Assembly (NCBI GenBank): GCA_002439805.1
Contig: DJPQ01000064.1
Coordinates: 30,523-39,442, forward strand
Direction of reading: 5' to 3'
DNA length: 8,920 bases
Origin: Bacteroidales bacterium UBA6408
GTDB lineage: Bacteria; Bacteroidota; Bacteroidia; Bacteroidales; UBA932
Positions 1 to 6,073 of this stretch are shown here, piece after piece. A program made the translations under genes and the position numbers. The notes below the pieces were generated by a model, which ran no database searches, was not told the DNA's origin, and saw only the letters and a list, made by a program, of their open reading frames with translations. Within the stretch, counting starts at the first letter, position 1. Every line of letters starts with the position of its first letter.

Positions 1-25
1 GCCTGCGCTTCGCTGTTCTCCGCAC

Positions 26-46
26 GGCGCTTTTGCGCCTTTTTTT
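26..46 (+). terminator. Intrinsic terminator of an upstream plus-strand transcript
   Basis: A perfect 5-bp GC-only stem (GGCGC / GCGCC, positions 26-30 and 35-39) with a TTTT loop is followed directly by seven T residues (40-46). This is the textbook form of a rho-independent terminator reading rightward. Whatever it ends lies mostly left of the window; positions 1-25 are too short to identify. It also insulates the promoter at 58-87 from upstream transcription. Confidence 0.8.
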
Positions 47-57
47 CATCTGTTTGC

Positions 58-87
58 TTTGAATATAATAAATTTTGCTTACCTTTG
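58..87 (+). promoter_or_regulatory. Bacteroidota-type housekeeping promoter
   Basis: The -7 box TACCTTTG (80-87) is a full match to the Bacteroidota consensus TAnnTTTG. A -33 TTTG lies at 58-61 with an 18-bp spacer; a second TTTG at 53-56 would give a 23-bp spacer and fits less well. The expected start point is about 94-95, which is where the first arm of the 94-113 / 207-228 inverted repeat begins. The next long plus-strand gene is absent, so this promoter most likely serves a non-coding RNA. Confidence 0.7.
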
Positions 88-93
88 CAGTGT

Positions 94-157
94 CATGGTA
101 TATGACTGTTAGCAATTTAAAGGCAGGCATCTATCCCTTATGGATGCTTGCCTTTTT
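94..157 (+). ncRNA. Candidate ~64-nt small RNA with its own terminator
   Basis: The RNA would start just downstream of the promoter at 58-87 and end at a terminator hairpin. The stem is 11 bp (121-131 with 143-153), the loop is 11 nt (132-142), and T153-T157 form the U-tract. One pair (126/148) is G-U on the plus strand and would be A-C on the minus strand, which favours plus-strand transcription. About 27 nt of single-stranded 5' sequence precede the hairpin, a common layout for a trans-acting sRNA. The same hairpin could instead act as an attenuator of a longer RNA reaching about 330. No known RNA family was recognised. The strand and the promoter-terminator pairing are seen in the sequence; function is unknown. 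Confidence 0.5.
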
Positions 158-253
158 CATCTACCGAGGGGATGGTTACTTTGCAAGGGGTCGATAGTTC
201 TTACAAGCTAACAGTTTTAAATACCATGAGAAAAAGAACTTATCACAAACTTG

Positions 254-277
254 TAATCTCCATAAGGGTGGAGATTA
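254..277 (+). other. 9-bp perfect hairpin with TAAGGG loop
   Basis: TAATCTCCA (254-262) and TGGAGATTA (269-277) are perfect reverse complements around the loop TAAGGG (263-268). The loop and flanking stem bases, TCCATAAGGG (259-268), are exactly complementary to CCCTTATGGA (135-144), which includes the loop of the terminator hairpin upstream. It has no U-tract on either strand, so it is not a terminator. Confidence 0.6.
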
Positions 278-282
278 TCAGA

Positions 283-324
283 TTGGTCTGGGTTCGCGGG
301 TACAAACGTATCCGCCTAGGCCGA
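283..324 (+). other. Two-tier hairpin with AAAC tetraloop
   Basis: An 8-bp stem, GCGGGTAC (296-303) with GTATCCGC (308-315), closes the loop AAAC. Below a small TTC bulge, pairing resumes between about 283-291 and 316-324. The imperfect positions (300/311, 287/320, 290/317, 284/323) are all G-U when read on the plus strand and would be A-C mismatches on the minus strand. That supports an RNA transcribed rightward. Confidence 0.5.
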
Positions 325-331
325 AATGAGA

Positions 332-386
332 GAGTGAAAGGTCATTACCGCAGATATTAAGGGACTGCCGGTAATCAGTTTCACTC
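332..386. terminator. Hairpin at the convergent end of the operon
   Basis: GAGTGAAA (332-339) pairs with TTTCACTC (379-386). After a small internal loop, ATTACCGCAG (344-353) pairs with CTGCCGGTAAT (365-375) with one bulged C. The loop is 354-364. The stem contains the TGA stop (381-383) of the GH63-type gene. It is all Watson-Crick, so it would form in RNA from either strand. Neither side has a strong U-tract, so termination efficiency is uncertain; it may instead protect the 3' end of the enzyme mRNA. Confidence 0.45.
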
Positions 387-3272
387 CGGCCGCAAGGCCT
401 TCTGCCCTATCCCCTCGGTTTTTATCTCCGTTTCTCCGGCTCGGATGCGGTGAGTCTTGCCGTTGAGGATGAGGCGGTAGGGCTTGTTGCTGCGGACGGT
501 GACGGTGGAGGTCGCCGGGTCGAAGAGCAGGTCGGTGGTCGTGTCGCCGAAGCTGAGGTTGTTCAGGCCGTGGCGGCAGTCGTGACGGATGTCCCAGCGC
601 ACGGTGCGGGAGGAGGCGTCGATGTCGTGGAAACCGAGGACATTCTCGATGAAGAGGGATATGGGACCAAGGGCGGACCATCCGCAGAAGTCGGGGCGGA
701 CGCGCTTGCCGTGGTTGCTGCTCGGAGCCGGCGCGGTCGGGGAGTAGCATTCCCAGATTGTGTGCGGGTCGTAGTCTCTGTAGGTGCGGAGCATCCATGA
801 GAGAACCTTCTCGGCAGTGGTGTCGGCGGTCTCCTGAAAATCGTACTTTTCAAGGGCCTTGATGCCCATGTAGGCGGTCGGAAGCCACATGGATCCGCGC
901 CAGTACCATCCGTCCTTAGAGTTAAAGTCCGGGTCGTCACGCGAGACGGTCACCCACGGTACCTCTCCGCCGAGCTTGTCGGGGCGCAGGGCAAATTCGG
1001 TCATGCGCCTTGCCTGAGCCTTCGAGGGGATTTCCGCGAGCATAGGCCAGAAGGACGCCGGAGTCAGGATGCCGGTCGTGCGCCACGCGGATTTGGAAGC
1101 CGGAACACCAGCCTCCGAGGTGCCATCACCCGAAGCAGACCGAGCGCCGTCACCGGAAGCCGGTCGAGCGCCCTCTTCCGAAGCCGATGCGGTCGCTTCT
1201 GAAGCCGTTGCAGTCTCGCCCGAAGCCGATGCGGTCTCTCCGGGAGCCGCCGGCACGATGTCGTAGTAGCATCCGCCTTTCTCGTCCCAGTAGTATCTGT
1301 TCACAATCTCCCGCAGATTCTTCCATTTCTTCGCGAACTCGCGGGCCGTGGCGCCGTCGCCGGAGATTTTGGCGAGGCGCGAGATGTAGAGCGCGGAAAG
1401 GGCCTGCTGCGAGATGGCGTCGACCCAGAGCATCCCCTTGCCGGCCCGGGTGCGCGGGGTGTTGTCCATTCCGCTCGAAATCCCGTTCCACTCATAGCCT
1501 ATACCCCTGTACCTCAGAGCCATGGGATAGTGGTCAAACTGGAGCCTTTTCTCCGGAGAGAGCGTCGGGAAAAGGTCCCAGTAGCGCTGGAGAAACTTCT
1601 TGTCCAGAAGCAGCTCGCGGATGTGTGCGTCGTCACCGGTCATCTTGTAGTAGTCGTTCTCCACCCACGCGAAGAAAGGCGGGTTGTCAGGATGCTGGAT
1701 GCGCAGGGACGAGCCGCTGTCCTCAAGCATCGTGTAATAGAAATTGTCGAGCGTCTGGATGCCGGGGAAGAGCTTCGGGGCGTATTTGCAGAACATCACC
1801 ATGAACTCCGAATCCCAGATCCAGATGGTGTCGTCCCACAGGGCCTCGTCCATATAGAGCGGCTGCACGAGCCCCTTCTGCCATTTCACGTGGGCGTAGG
1901 CCTGCTCCCAGGCCTTCCAGTAGAGCTCCACATAGCCCGGCTCCGCGTCGAACACCGGCTGCGGGATGAACGCCCGGTCAAACGAGGGCTTCAGAGGCCC
2001 GACGACATTGCCCATCGTGTCAACCCAGTCGGAGCCGTTGTATATCAGGAGTTTTTCGAGGTCGGTGTCATAGTACTGCTGCATATACATCGGCAGGTAG
2101 CTCTCCCTCTCGGCGGAAGTCCCGGACAGGGAATGCGCGGAGTTGCGCGTGAAGAAGCGCTGCCCCGAGCCATCTGCCCAGAACGGCACATCAACCGCGT
2201 TCTCCATGCTCTCGGCAAACTTGTTCCCGCAGAAAGTGATGTTTCCGCACCATGAACCCGGAACGGTCTCGCGGGCCGGCAGCACCGGGGCAAGCGTAGG
2301 GTTCTCCTTCTCGCGGAACTCGACCGTGTGTGAGATGAGGTCAATCACCTGATATCCACGTGAATGCGGCCTGCGCGAACCACCGCAGACATTGAACAGC
2401 GGAAGCGACGCGCAGAGTTCCTCGCCGCAGTTAATCAGCGTAATCGGATGCTCCCACACGCCGTACCAGCCCGAAGCCTTCGACTGCTCCACCACGTCAT
2501 AGTTCCCGAAAGTGTAGCCATAATAGCTCCTGTAACCCAGCAAATTAGTCGCCACGAGATGTTCCCCTCCAATCTGAAAAGCCTCGTAGAACCCGTCCGC
2601 GATGATGTCGTTCCAATGATGCCCCACTCCGTTCGGATTTATGTTCGACCCCCTCACGCCCACGGATCCTTCCACCGGCATCTTTCCCGGGCCGCAGCCA
2701 ATCGAGAAAAGACGGATGTTTTCGAGTATCGCCGCTCCGGCACAGAAGGTGTTGATGCATATCACCTTATGGTTTATGTCCGGCAGTGTTATCGACAAAT
2801 TCCTGATTGTCAAGTGATTCGTGTTATACATATTGTCATTCGAGCACGCAATCACGTTCATCTGCACCGACGGGTCAGTTCCCTCATAGGCCTGCGGACG
2901 CACGTTGAAGAGCACGCCGGAATTTTTGCGCAGGCCGCTCTCGTCGATTCCGCGCAGCACCACACCGACGGACTTGCGGACCCTGAGCGCGGTCGGCATC
3001 GGAAAACGCGGGTCGGTGTAAAACCCGTCGATGTTGTAGTTCCCGTCATAGAAAAGGATGTGGCATCCGCGGGTCATCGTGCCGTCAAAGCCGTCCAGAA
3101 CCTTCTGAATCGTAAGTTCGTCGTGTTCTCCGGTGCAGACGATATCCGCCGATTTCTTCGATTCCTCCGAAGAGTCGTGCGCAGCGATGCGGATAAATTC
3201 CTGTGCGGAGAGCGAGATTCCGAAAATGAGCGAAAAAAGAATTGAAGCGAGGGTGATGATATATTTTTTCAT
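381..3272 (-). CDS. Beta-helix / GH63-type glycosidase fusion, exported
   Basis: A 963-residue exported protein. Residues 1-24 form a signal peptide (MKKY start, long hydrophobic core, SAQ near cleavage). This ATG was preferred over an in-frame TTG 19 codons upstream because it starts the signal peptide cleanly and leaves a 43-bp gap to the previous gene. Residues ~25-380 look like a pectate-lyase-type right-handed beta-helix (DELTIQKVLDGF near the start, then Asn-rich repeated strands). Residues ~440-900 resemble the (alpha/alpha)6 barrel of GH63-type enzymes. The motif SSGMDNTPR puts the probable acid Asp at ~603, and WECYSP puts the probable base Glu at ~841. WYWRGSMWLPTAY (~789-801) is another family signature. 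A short beta-sandwich-like tail follows. GH63-type enzymes cleave alpha-linked glucose, mannose or mannosylglycerate; the substrate here is unknown. A Ser/Ala/Glu/Gly-rich repeat (~674-727) interrupts the barrel. The assignment to this clan is firm, the exact activity is not. Confidence 0.85.
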   Translation of the reverse strand: MKKYIITLASILFSLIFGISLSAQEFIRIAAHDSSEESKKSADIVCTGEHDELTIQKVLDGFDGTMTRGCHILFYDGNYNIDGFYTDPRFPMPTALRVRKSVGVVLRGIDESGLRKNSGVLFNVRPQAYEGTDPSVQMNVIACSNDNMYNTNHLTIRNLSITLPDINHKVICINTFCAGAAILENIRLFSIGCGPGKMPVEGSVGVRGSNINPNGVGHHWNDIIADGFYEAFQIGGEHLVATNLLGYRSYYGYTFGNYDVVEQSKASGWYGVWEHPITLINCGEELCASLPLFNVCGGSRRPHSRGYQVIDLISHTVEFREKENPTLAPVLPARETVPGSWCGNITFCGNKFAESMENAVDVPFWADGSGQRFFTRNSAHSLSGTSAERESYLPMYMQQYYDTDLEKLLIYNGSDWVDTMGNVVGPLKPSFDRAFIPQPVFDAEPGYVELYWKAWEQAYAHVKWQKGLVQPLYMDEALWDDTIWIWDSEFMVMFCKYAPKLFPGIQTLDNFYYTMLEDSGSSLRIQHPDNPPFFAWVENDYYKMTGDDAHIRELLLDKKFLQRYWDLFPTLSPEKRLQFDHYPMALRYRGIGYEWNGISSGMDNTPRTRAGKGMLWVDAISQQALSALYISRLAKISGDGATAREFAKKWKNLREIVNRYYWDEKGGCYYDIVPAAPGETASASGETATASEATASASEEGARPASGDGARSASGDGTSEAGVPASKSAWRTTGILTPASFWPMLAEIPSKAQARRMTEFALRPDKLGGEVPWVTVSRDDPDFNSKDGWYWRGSMWLPTAYMGIKALEKYDFQETADTTAEKVLSWMLRTYRDYDPHTIWECYSPTAPAPSSNHGKRVRPDFCGWSALGPISLFIENVLGFHDIDASSRTVRWDIRHDCRHGLNNLSFGDTTTDLLFDPATSTVTVRSNKPYRLILNGKTHRIRAGETEIKTEGIGQKALRPE
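1091..1250 (-). repeat. In-frame minisatellite coding a Ser/Ala-rich insert
   Basis: Degenerate tandem units lie within the GH63-type gene: two 24-bp units at 1129-1152 and 1153-1176, then three 21-bp units at 1178-1198, 1199-1219 and 1220-1240. The first and third 21-bp units share an identical 17-base core. All unit lengths are multiples of three, so copy-number change keeps the frame. They encode 8-residue units such as GDGARSAS and 7-residue units such as GETATAS. The encoded stretch (~residues 674-727) sits between CYYDIVP and SAWRTTG, where GH63-type barrels normally have a loop. Confidence 0.8.
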
Positions 3273-3315
3273 CGAAATATGATTTTTCGGGGATATTGTT
3301 TTCCGGGAATATATA

Positions 3316-4899
3316 TTATTGTAAATCAATGACTATCGTTGTAAGCGAACGCTGTCTTGCCGTTATGGACGACGGAACGCGCTCCGAAGAGCCGACGAGA
3401 GCGAGGTCGGTGCGGGAATCAGTGCGGTAGGTCTTCACAGCGGAAACCCGCCTGCGGACGGACGACGGAAGCCTGAGGGATATGTCCTCATCCCGAAATC
3501 CCGAATTCACGCCGACGAGAACGAGCCTGTCGCCCTCCGGGGACATATAGGCGGACACTGTTAGGGCGTTCAGGTCATCCGCGCCGTCACACGCGATGCG
3601 GACATAGCCCGGGCGGACGAAGAAGCTGTAGTTGCCCAGCGCCCAGAGCAGCTTGTTCGCCGTGACGCGACCGCCCTTGTGCAGGTCGCCGTCCTCCGGC
3701 CAGAGGGCAATCAGCGCATGGTCGCCCTTCACCTCCATGGCCTTCCAGTAGCCCCAGGCCGTAGCGCCGGCCACTGTCATATCGCTGTGTATCAGCCGCC
3801 CCATCAGAAGAGCCACGTCAATGTCGCCACAGGCATAGTCCTCATGGGTCATCCCGTCCTTAATCCGGATAATCGAAGAGGGCAGCAGGCACCACTCCGA
3901 CTGCTGGAAGCCGACGCCGTACTCTTCGCAGACCTCGCGGACCCGGGCGCGCACATCCGTCATCTGGCGGTTTGTGGTCTCGCTCCAGTAGTCATGCCCG
4001 ACAATCAGGCGCGGAATGTGGCTGAAGTTCCCGAGGTAATAGGGACTGGAAGCGTCCCAGAAATGCCGGACGAGAAATGCCGGGGCAAGGTCGGAGCCGC
4101 AGAAACCCTGCTGAAGGTAATTTGAGGTGGAGTAGAAATATTTGAGGTCGCCGCTCTCCCCCACCGCAATCTTCACATTCTCAAGCCCATCGCGTGCCGT
4201 GAGGGCGGAATCGAGTTCGGAGAAGACGCGGTGCATCTGGTCAATCCGCCACGACGAGCCCTCCTGACGCGGGGAGTTCCACCGCACGTTCGGCTCGTTG
4301 ATGGGGCTGATGTAGGAGACCTTCCAGCCGTTCTCAACGTAGTGCGCCGCCACGTCTGCGAGATAGCCGGCAAAGGCTCCATAGCACTCCGGACGGAGAT
4401 TGGCGGAGTCGGTCGTCGGAGCCCACCCTCGGCCGTTCAGGGTTAACTGCACGGGAGGGGTGTTGGAGAAGAGCAGGAAGTTGTTGCAGCCAAGCTCAGC
4501 GGCCCTGGAGACGAACCACCTCTGTCCGGGGCACCTGGTCCAGTCATACGCTCCGCCGCCCGCCGTGAGATAGGACTCGGCACGCCTCCGGTATGGCAGT
4601 ATGTCAGGATTTTCCTGCTCCAGCGTGCCTCCGCCGAGATTCACCCTCCACATTGACAGGCCTATCCCGCAGGGATTCCCCGCCTCGTCCGTCTCCCGGC
4701 TGAAAAGCCACCGCGCGATGCGGGACTTCTCCGCCTCGCCCCAATACCGCCCGACAAATTCCCCGCTCCATGCGTCCGAGGCGGTGAAATTGTCTATGGT
4801 CTGGAATCTCTCCGACGGGTTGACGCTCACCGTGCGCGGCTGCGAAAACGCCGGAGCACAGCAAATCATAAGAATCAACGAAATATATCCTTTCTTCAT
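3316..4899 (-). CDS. GH30-family beta-glycanase, galactanase-like, exported
   Basis: A 527-residue exported glycoside hydrolase of the O-glycosyl hydrolase (GH30) type. Residues 1-19 form a signal peptide with cleavage expected near AFS/Q; CC at 13-14 does not fit a lipobox. The (beta/alpha)8 barrel begins at FQTIDNFTASDAW (~32-44). The probable acid/base is Glu202 in SPINEPNVRW and the nucleophile Glu335 in QQSEWCLL, about 130 residues apart as usual for clan GH-A. QEGSSW after the acid/base resembles bacterial endo-beta-1,6-galactanases of GH30 subfamily 5. The last ~110 residues fit the side beta-sandwich of GH30. It is clearly different from the other GH30 in this cluster and probably cuts another linkage. 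It starts with ATG followed by a Lys-rich n-region. The galactanase activity is an inference; GH30 membership is firm. Confidence 0.85.
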   Translation of the reverse strand: MKKGYISLILMICCAPAFSQPRTVSVNPSERFQTIDNFTASDAWSGEFVGRYWGEAEKSRIARWLFSRETDEAGNPCGIGLSMWRVNLGGGTLEQENPDILPYRRRAESYLTAGGGAYDWTRCPGQRWFVSRAAELGCNNFLLFSNTPPVQLTLNGRGWAPTTDSANLRPECYGAFAGYLADVAAHYVENGWKVSYISPINEPNVRWNSPRQEGSSWRIDQMHRVFSELDSALTARDGLENVKIAVGESGDLKYFYSTSNYLQQGFCGSDLAPAFLVRHFWDASSPYYLGNFSHIPRLIVGHDYWSETTNRQMTDVRARVREVCEEYGVGFQQSEWCLLPSSIIRIKDGMTHEDYACGDIDVALLMGRLIHSDMTVAGATAWGYWKAMEVKGDHALIALWPEDGDLHKGGRVTANKLLWALGNYSFFVRPGYVRIACDGADDLNALTVSAYMSPEGDRLVLVGVNSGFRDEDISLRLPSSVRRRVSAVKTYRTDSRTDLALVGSSERVPSSITARQRSLTTIVIDLQ

Positions 4900-4931
4900 A
4901 ATTACCAGTTCATTATTATGAGTGACTGAGA

Positions 4932-5036
4932 GTTTTGAGATGTATTTTTGAGCCAGATTTTTCTGCCTCGCGAGGAGTTTGGTGGGTCCAAATGACGAGC
5001 AAGACAGGAAAATATGGCCAAAAAGACGCTCAAAAC
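4932..5036. repeat. 105-bp quasi-palindrome between GH43 and GH30 genes
   Basis: The intergenic gap 4900-5045 is mostly one long imperfect inverted repeat. Outer arms GTTTTGAG (4932-4939) and CTCAAAAC (5029-5036) are perfect. Inner arms 4945-4974 and 4996-5024 pair over about 23 of 29 positions with one bulge. The tip is TTTGG (4978-4982) with CCAAA (4988-4992) around TGGGT. No terminal target duplication is convincing, although ATTATGA occurs near both sides (4915-4921 and 5045-5051). It could be a REP-type or decayed miniature element, an mRNA-stabilising hairpin, or a partial attenuator. No Bacteroidota promoter was seen in the gap. Confidence 0.7.
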
Positions 5037-5045
5037 ATCAAAACA

Positions 5046-6041
5046 TTATGACATTTTTACAGGCAGGATGTTACCGTCCTCATCAAATTCAAGCCTGTCG
5101 ATGCACACGACCCGGTCGCTGCCGTCGCTGTAGCCTATCGGATGGCGGTGGTAGATGATGTAGTAGTCGTCACCGTGCTTCACGACGCTGTGGTGCCCCG
5201 GGCCCGTGCCGTGGACATAGTCGCTCTGAAGGATAGTCGCCCTGCGCTCGAACGGGCCGAAAGGCGTGTCGGCAACGGCATATGCCACGCAATAGTCGTC
5301 GGTCCAGTAGCCGCCCTCGCTCCACATGAAATAGTACCTGCCGTCACGGCAGAGCATGAACGGGCCCTCGACATAGCCTTCGGGAGTGATGTCCCTGTAG
5401 GTTTCCCCGTCGGCGAAAGGCAGGAGACGGGTGAAGTCGTCCGAGAGACGGACGATGTTGCAGCGTCCCCAGCCGCCGTAGCACATCAGCCAGTCACCCG
5501 TGGCGGGGTCCTGAAAGACGAACTGGTCAATCGGCTGCGCCCCGTTCACGATTTCGCCCACAAGAGGCTTGCCGAGAAGGTCGCGGAACGGTCCGGCCGG
5601 GTTGTCCGCAACGGCGACTCCGATTCCTCCGTAGTCTCCCTCATAGATGTCGTTGCAGGAGAAGAAAAGATAGTATTTCCCGTCCTTGGTCAGGGCAGCC
5701 GGCGCCCAGAAGCACTTTTGAAGCCACGACACCTCCTTTTCGGTAATCACGTCCTCGTGCTTGGTCCAGGTCTTGAGATCCTTCGACGAGAAGGCGTCGA
5801 AATGGTAATACTTGTGGTCCTCGGCCGCGCCGGATGTCGTTGGATATATCCACAGTTCATCACCGTACATAACCCCCTCCGGATCGGCGTAGCGTCCTTC
5901 GATTACGGGGTTCGTCCACCCGGTCCACTCCGTATGCTTAGGCCCGCAGGAAACTGCGGCAAAAGTCGCCGCTGCAAGAACCGCAGCCGTTGAAAAGAAT
6001 CTGAATTTCATGAATTTCATGAATTTCATAAAATATGACAT
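5046..6041 (-). CDS. GH43-family glycosidase lipoprotein
   Basis: A 331-residue GH43-type five-bladed beta-propeller enzyme. Members remove alpha-L-arabinofuranose, beta-xylose or galactofuranose from polysaccharide side chains. Visible catalytic residues are the base Asp53 (YADPEG), the pKa-tuning Asp172 (QPIDQFVFQD) and the acid Glu225 (YVEGPFM); GPGHHS (~281-286) is also typical. The N-terminus is a lipoprotein signal with Cys32 in AAVSC. The residues after Cys (GPKHTEW) lack the acidic patch known from surface-exported Bacteroidota lipoproteins, so a periplasmic face is possible. A frame extension to 6113 would overlap the previous gene by 40 bp and adds a polar segment that breaks the signal, so it was rejected. 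In-frame ATGs at 6041, 6029, 6020 and 6011 all give a usable signal; the first was chosen, 32 bp after the preceding stop. The subfamily is not assigned. Confidence 0.88.
   Translation of the reverse strand: MSYFMKFMKFMKFRFFSTAAVLAAATFAAVSCGPKHTEWTGWTNPVIEGRYADPEGVMYGDELWIYPTTSGAAEDHKYYHFDAFSSKDLKTWTKHEDVITEKEVSWLQKCFWAPAALTKDGKYYLFFSCNDIYEGDYGGIGVAVADNPAGPFRDLLGKPLVGEIVNGAQPIDQFVFQDPATGDWLMCYGGWGRCNIVRLSDDFTRLLPFADGETYRDITPEGYVEGPFMLCRDGRYYFMWSEGGYWTDDYCVAYAVADTPFGPFERRATILQSDYVHGTGPGHHSVVKHGDDYYIIYHRHPIGYSDGSDRVVCIDRLEFDEDGNILPVKMS
6003..6029 (-). repeat. Triple 9-bp tandem repeat of start codons
   Basis: Three perfect copies of GAATTTCAT (plus-strand reading) lie at 6003-6011, 6012-6020 and 6021-6029. 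On the coding strand each copy reads ATG AAA TTC, so the GH43 lipoprotein begins with MKF repeated three times, preceded by MSYF. Each unit is a possible translation start and adds one Lys to the signal n-region. Confidence 0.9.
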
Positions 6042-6073
6042 AATAAAGACTTGACTGCTTGTTTTCCCGATTG

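Larger units (their letters stand above)
94..331 (+). other. Structured intergenic region, possible longer RNA
   Basis: This stretch between the promoter and the operon end holds nested inverted repeats. CATGGTAT (94-101) pairs with ATACCATG (221-228), and ACTGTTAGC (105-113) pairs with GCTAACAGT (207-215), together closing a domain. Inside are hairpin 121-153 and a weaker one, 161-167 with 191-197, giving a possible three-way junction. Downstream are hairpins 254-277 and 283-324. A 44-codon ATG frame (226-360) and its 70-codon TTG extension exist. Their Arg-rich composition, resemblance to nothing recognised and overlap with these hairpins argue against a protein. Its ATG lies in the closing stem, so start-codon sequestration remains a formal alternative. 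Confidence 0.45.

Noticed and set aside
148..360. 70-codon plus-strand ORF (TTG start) or its 44-codon ATG version at 226
   Set aside because: It starts inside the terminator hairpin, has no recognisable domain, is very Arg-rich, and overlaps three RNA-like hairpins. Kept only as an alternative explanation of the structured region.
388..399. GGCC-GCAA-GGCC mini-hairpin with a GNRA tetraloop near the end of the fusion gene
   Set aside because: Only four base pairs and inside coding sequence of GC-rich codons; likely chance.
1129..1240. Possible CRISPR-like array
   Set aside because: The units are directly tandem, with no unique spacers, and keep an open reading frame; it is a coding minisatellite.
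1530..2255. 241-codon plus-strand ORF antisense to the GH63-type gene
   Set aside because: Antisense shadow of a well-supported gene; no independent evidence of coding.
2364..3245. 293-codon plus-strand ORF antisense to the beta-helix part of the fusion gene
   Set aside because: Antisense shadow with no domain signature, promoter or ribosome binding site.
3273..3329. TTG-initiated 19-codon extension of the fusion gene
   Set aside because: It overlaps the stop of the preceding gene and precedes a complete signal peptide starting at the ATG at 3272.
5142..5993. 283-codon plus-strand ORF antisense to the GH43 gene
   Set aside because: It is fully antisense to a gene with intact catalytic motifs. 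The translation is low-complexity Val/Ala/Arg-rich, as expected from the antisense strand of GC-rich codons.
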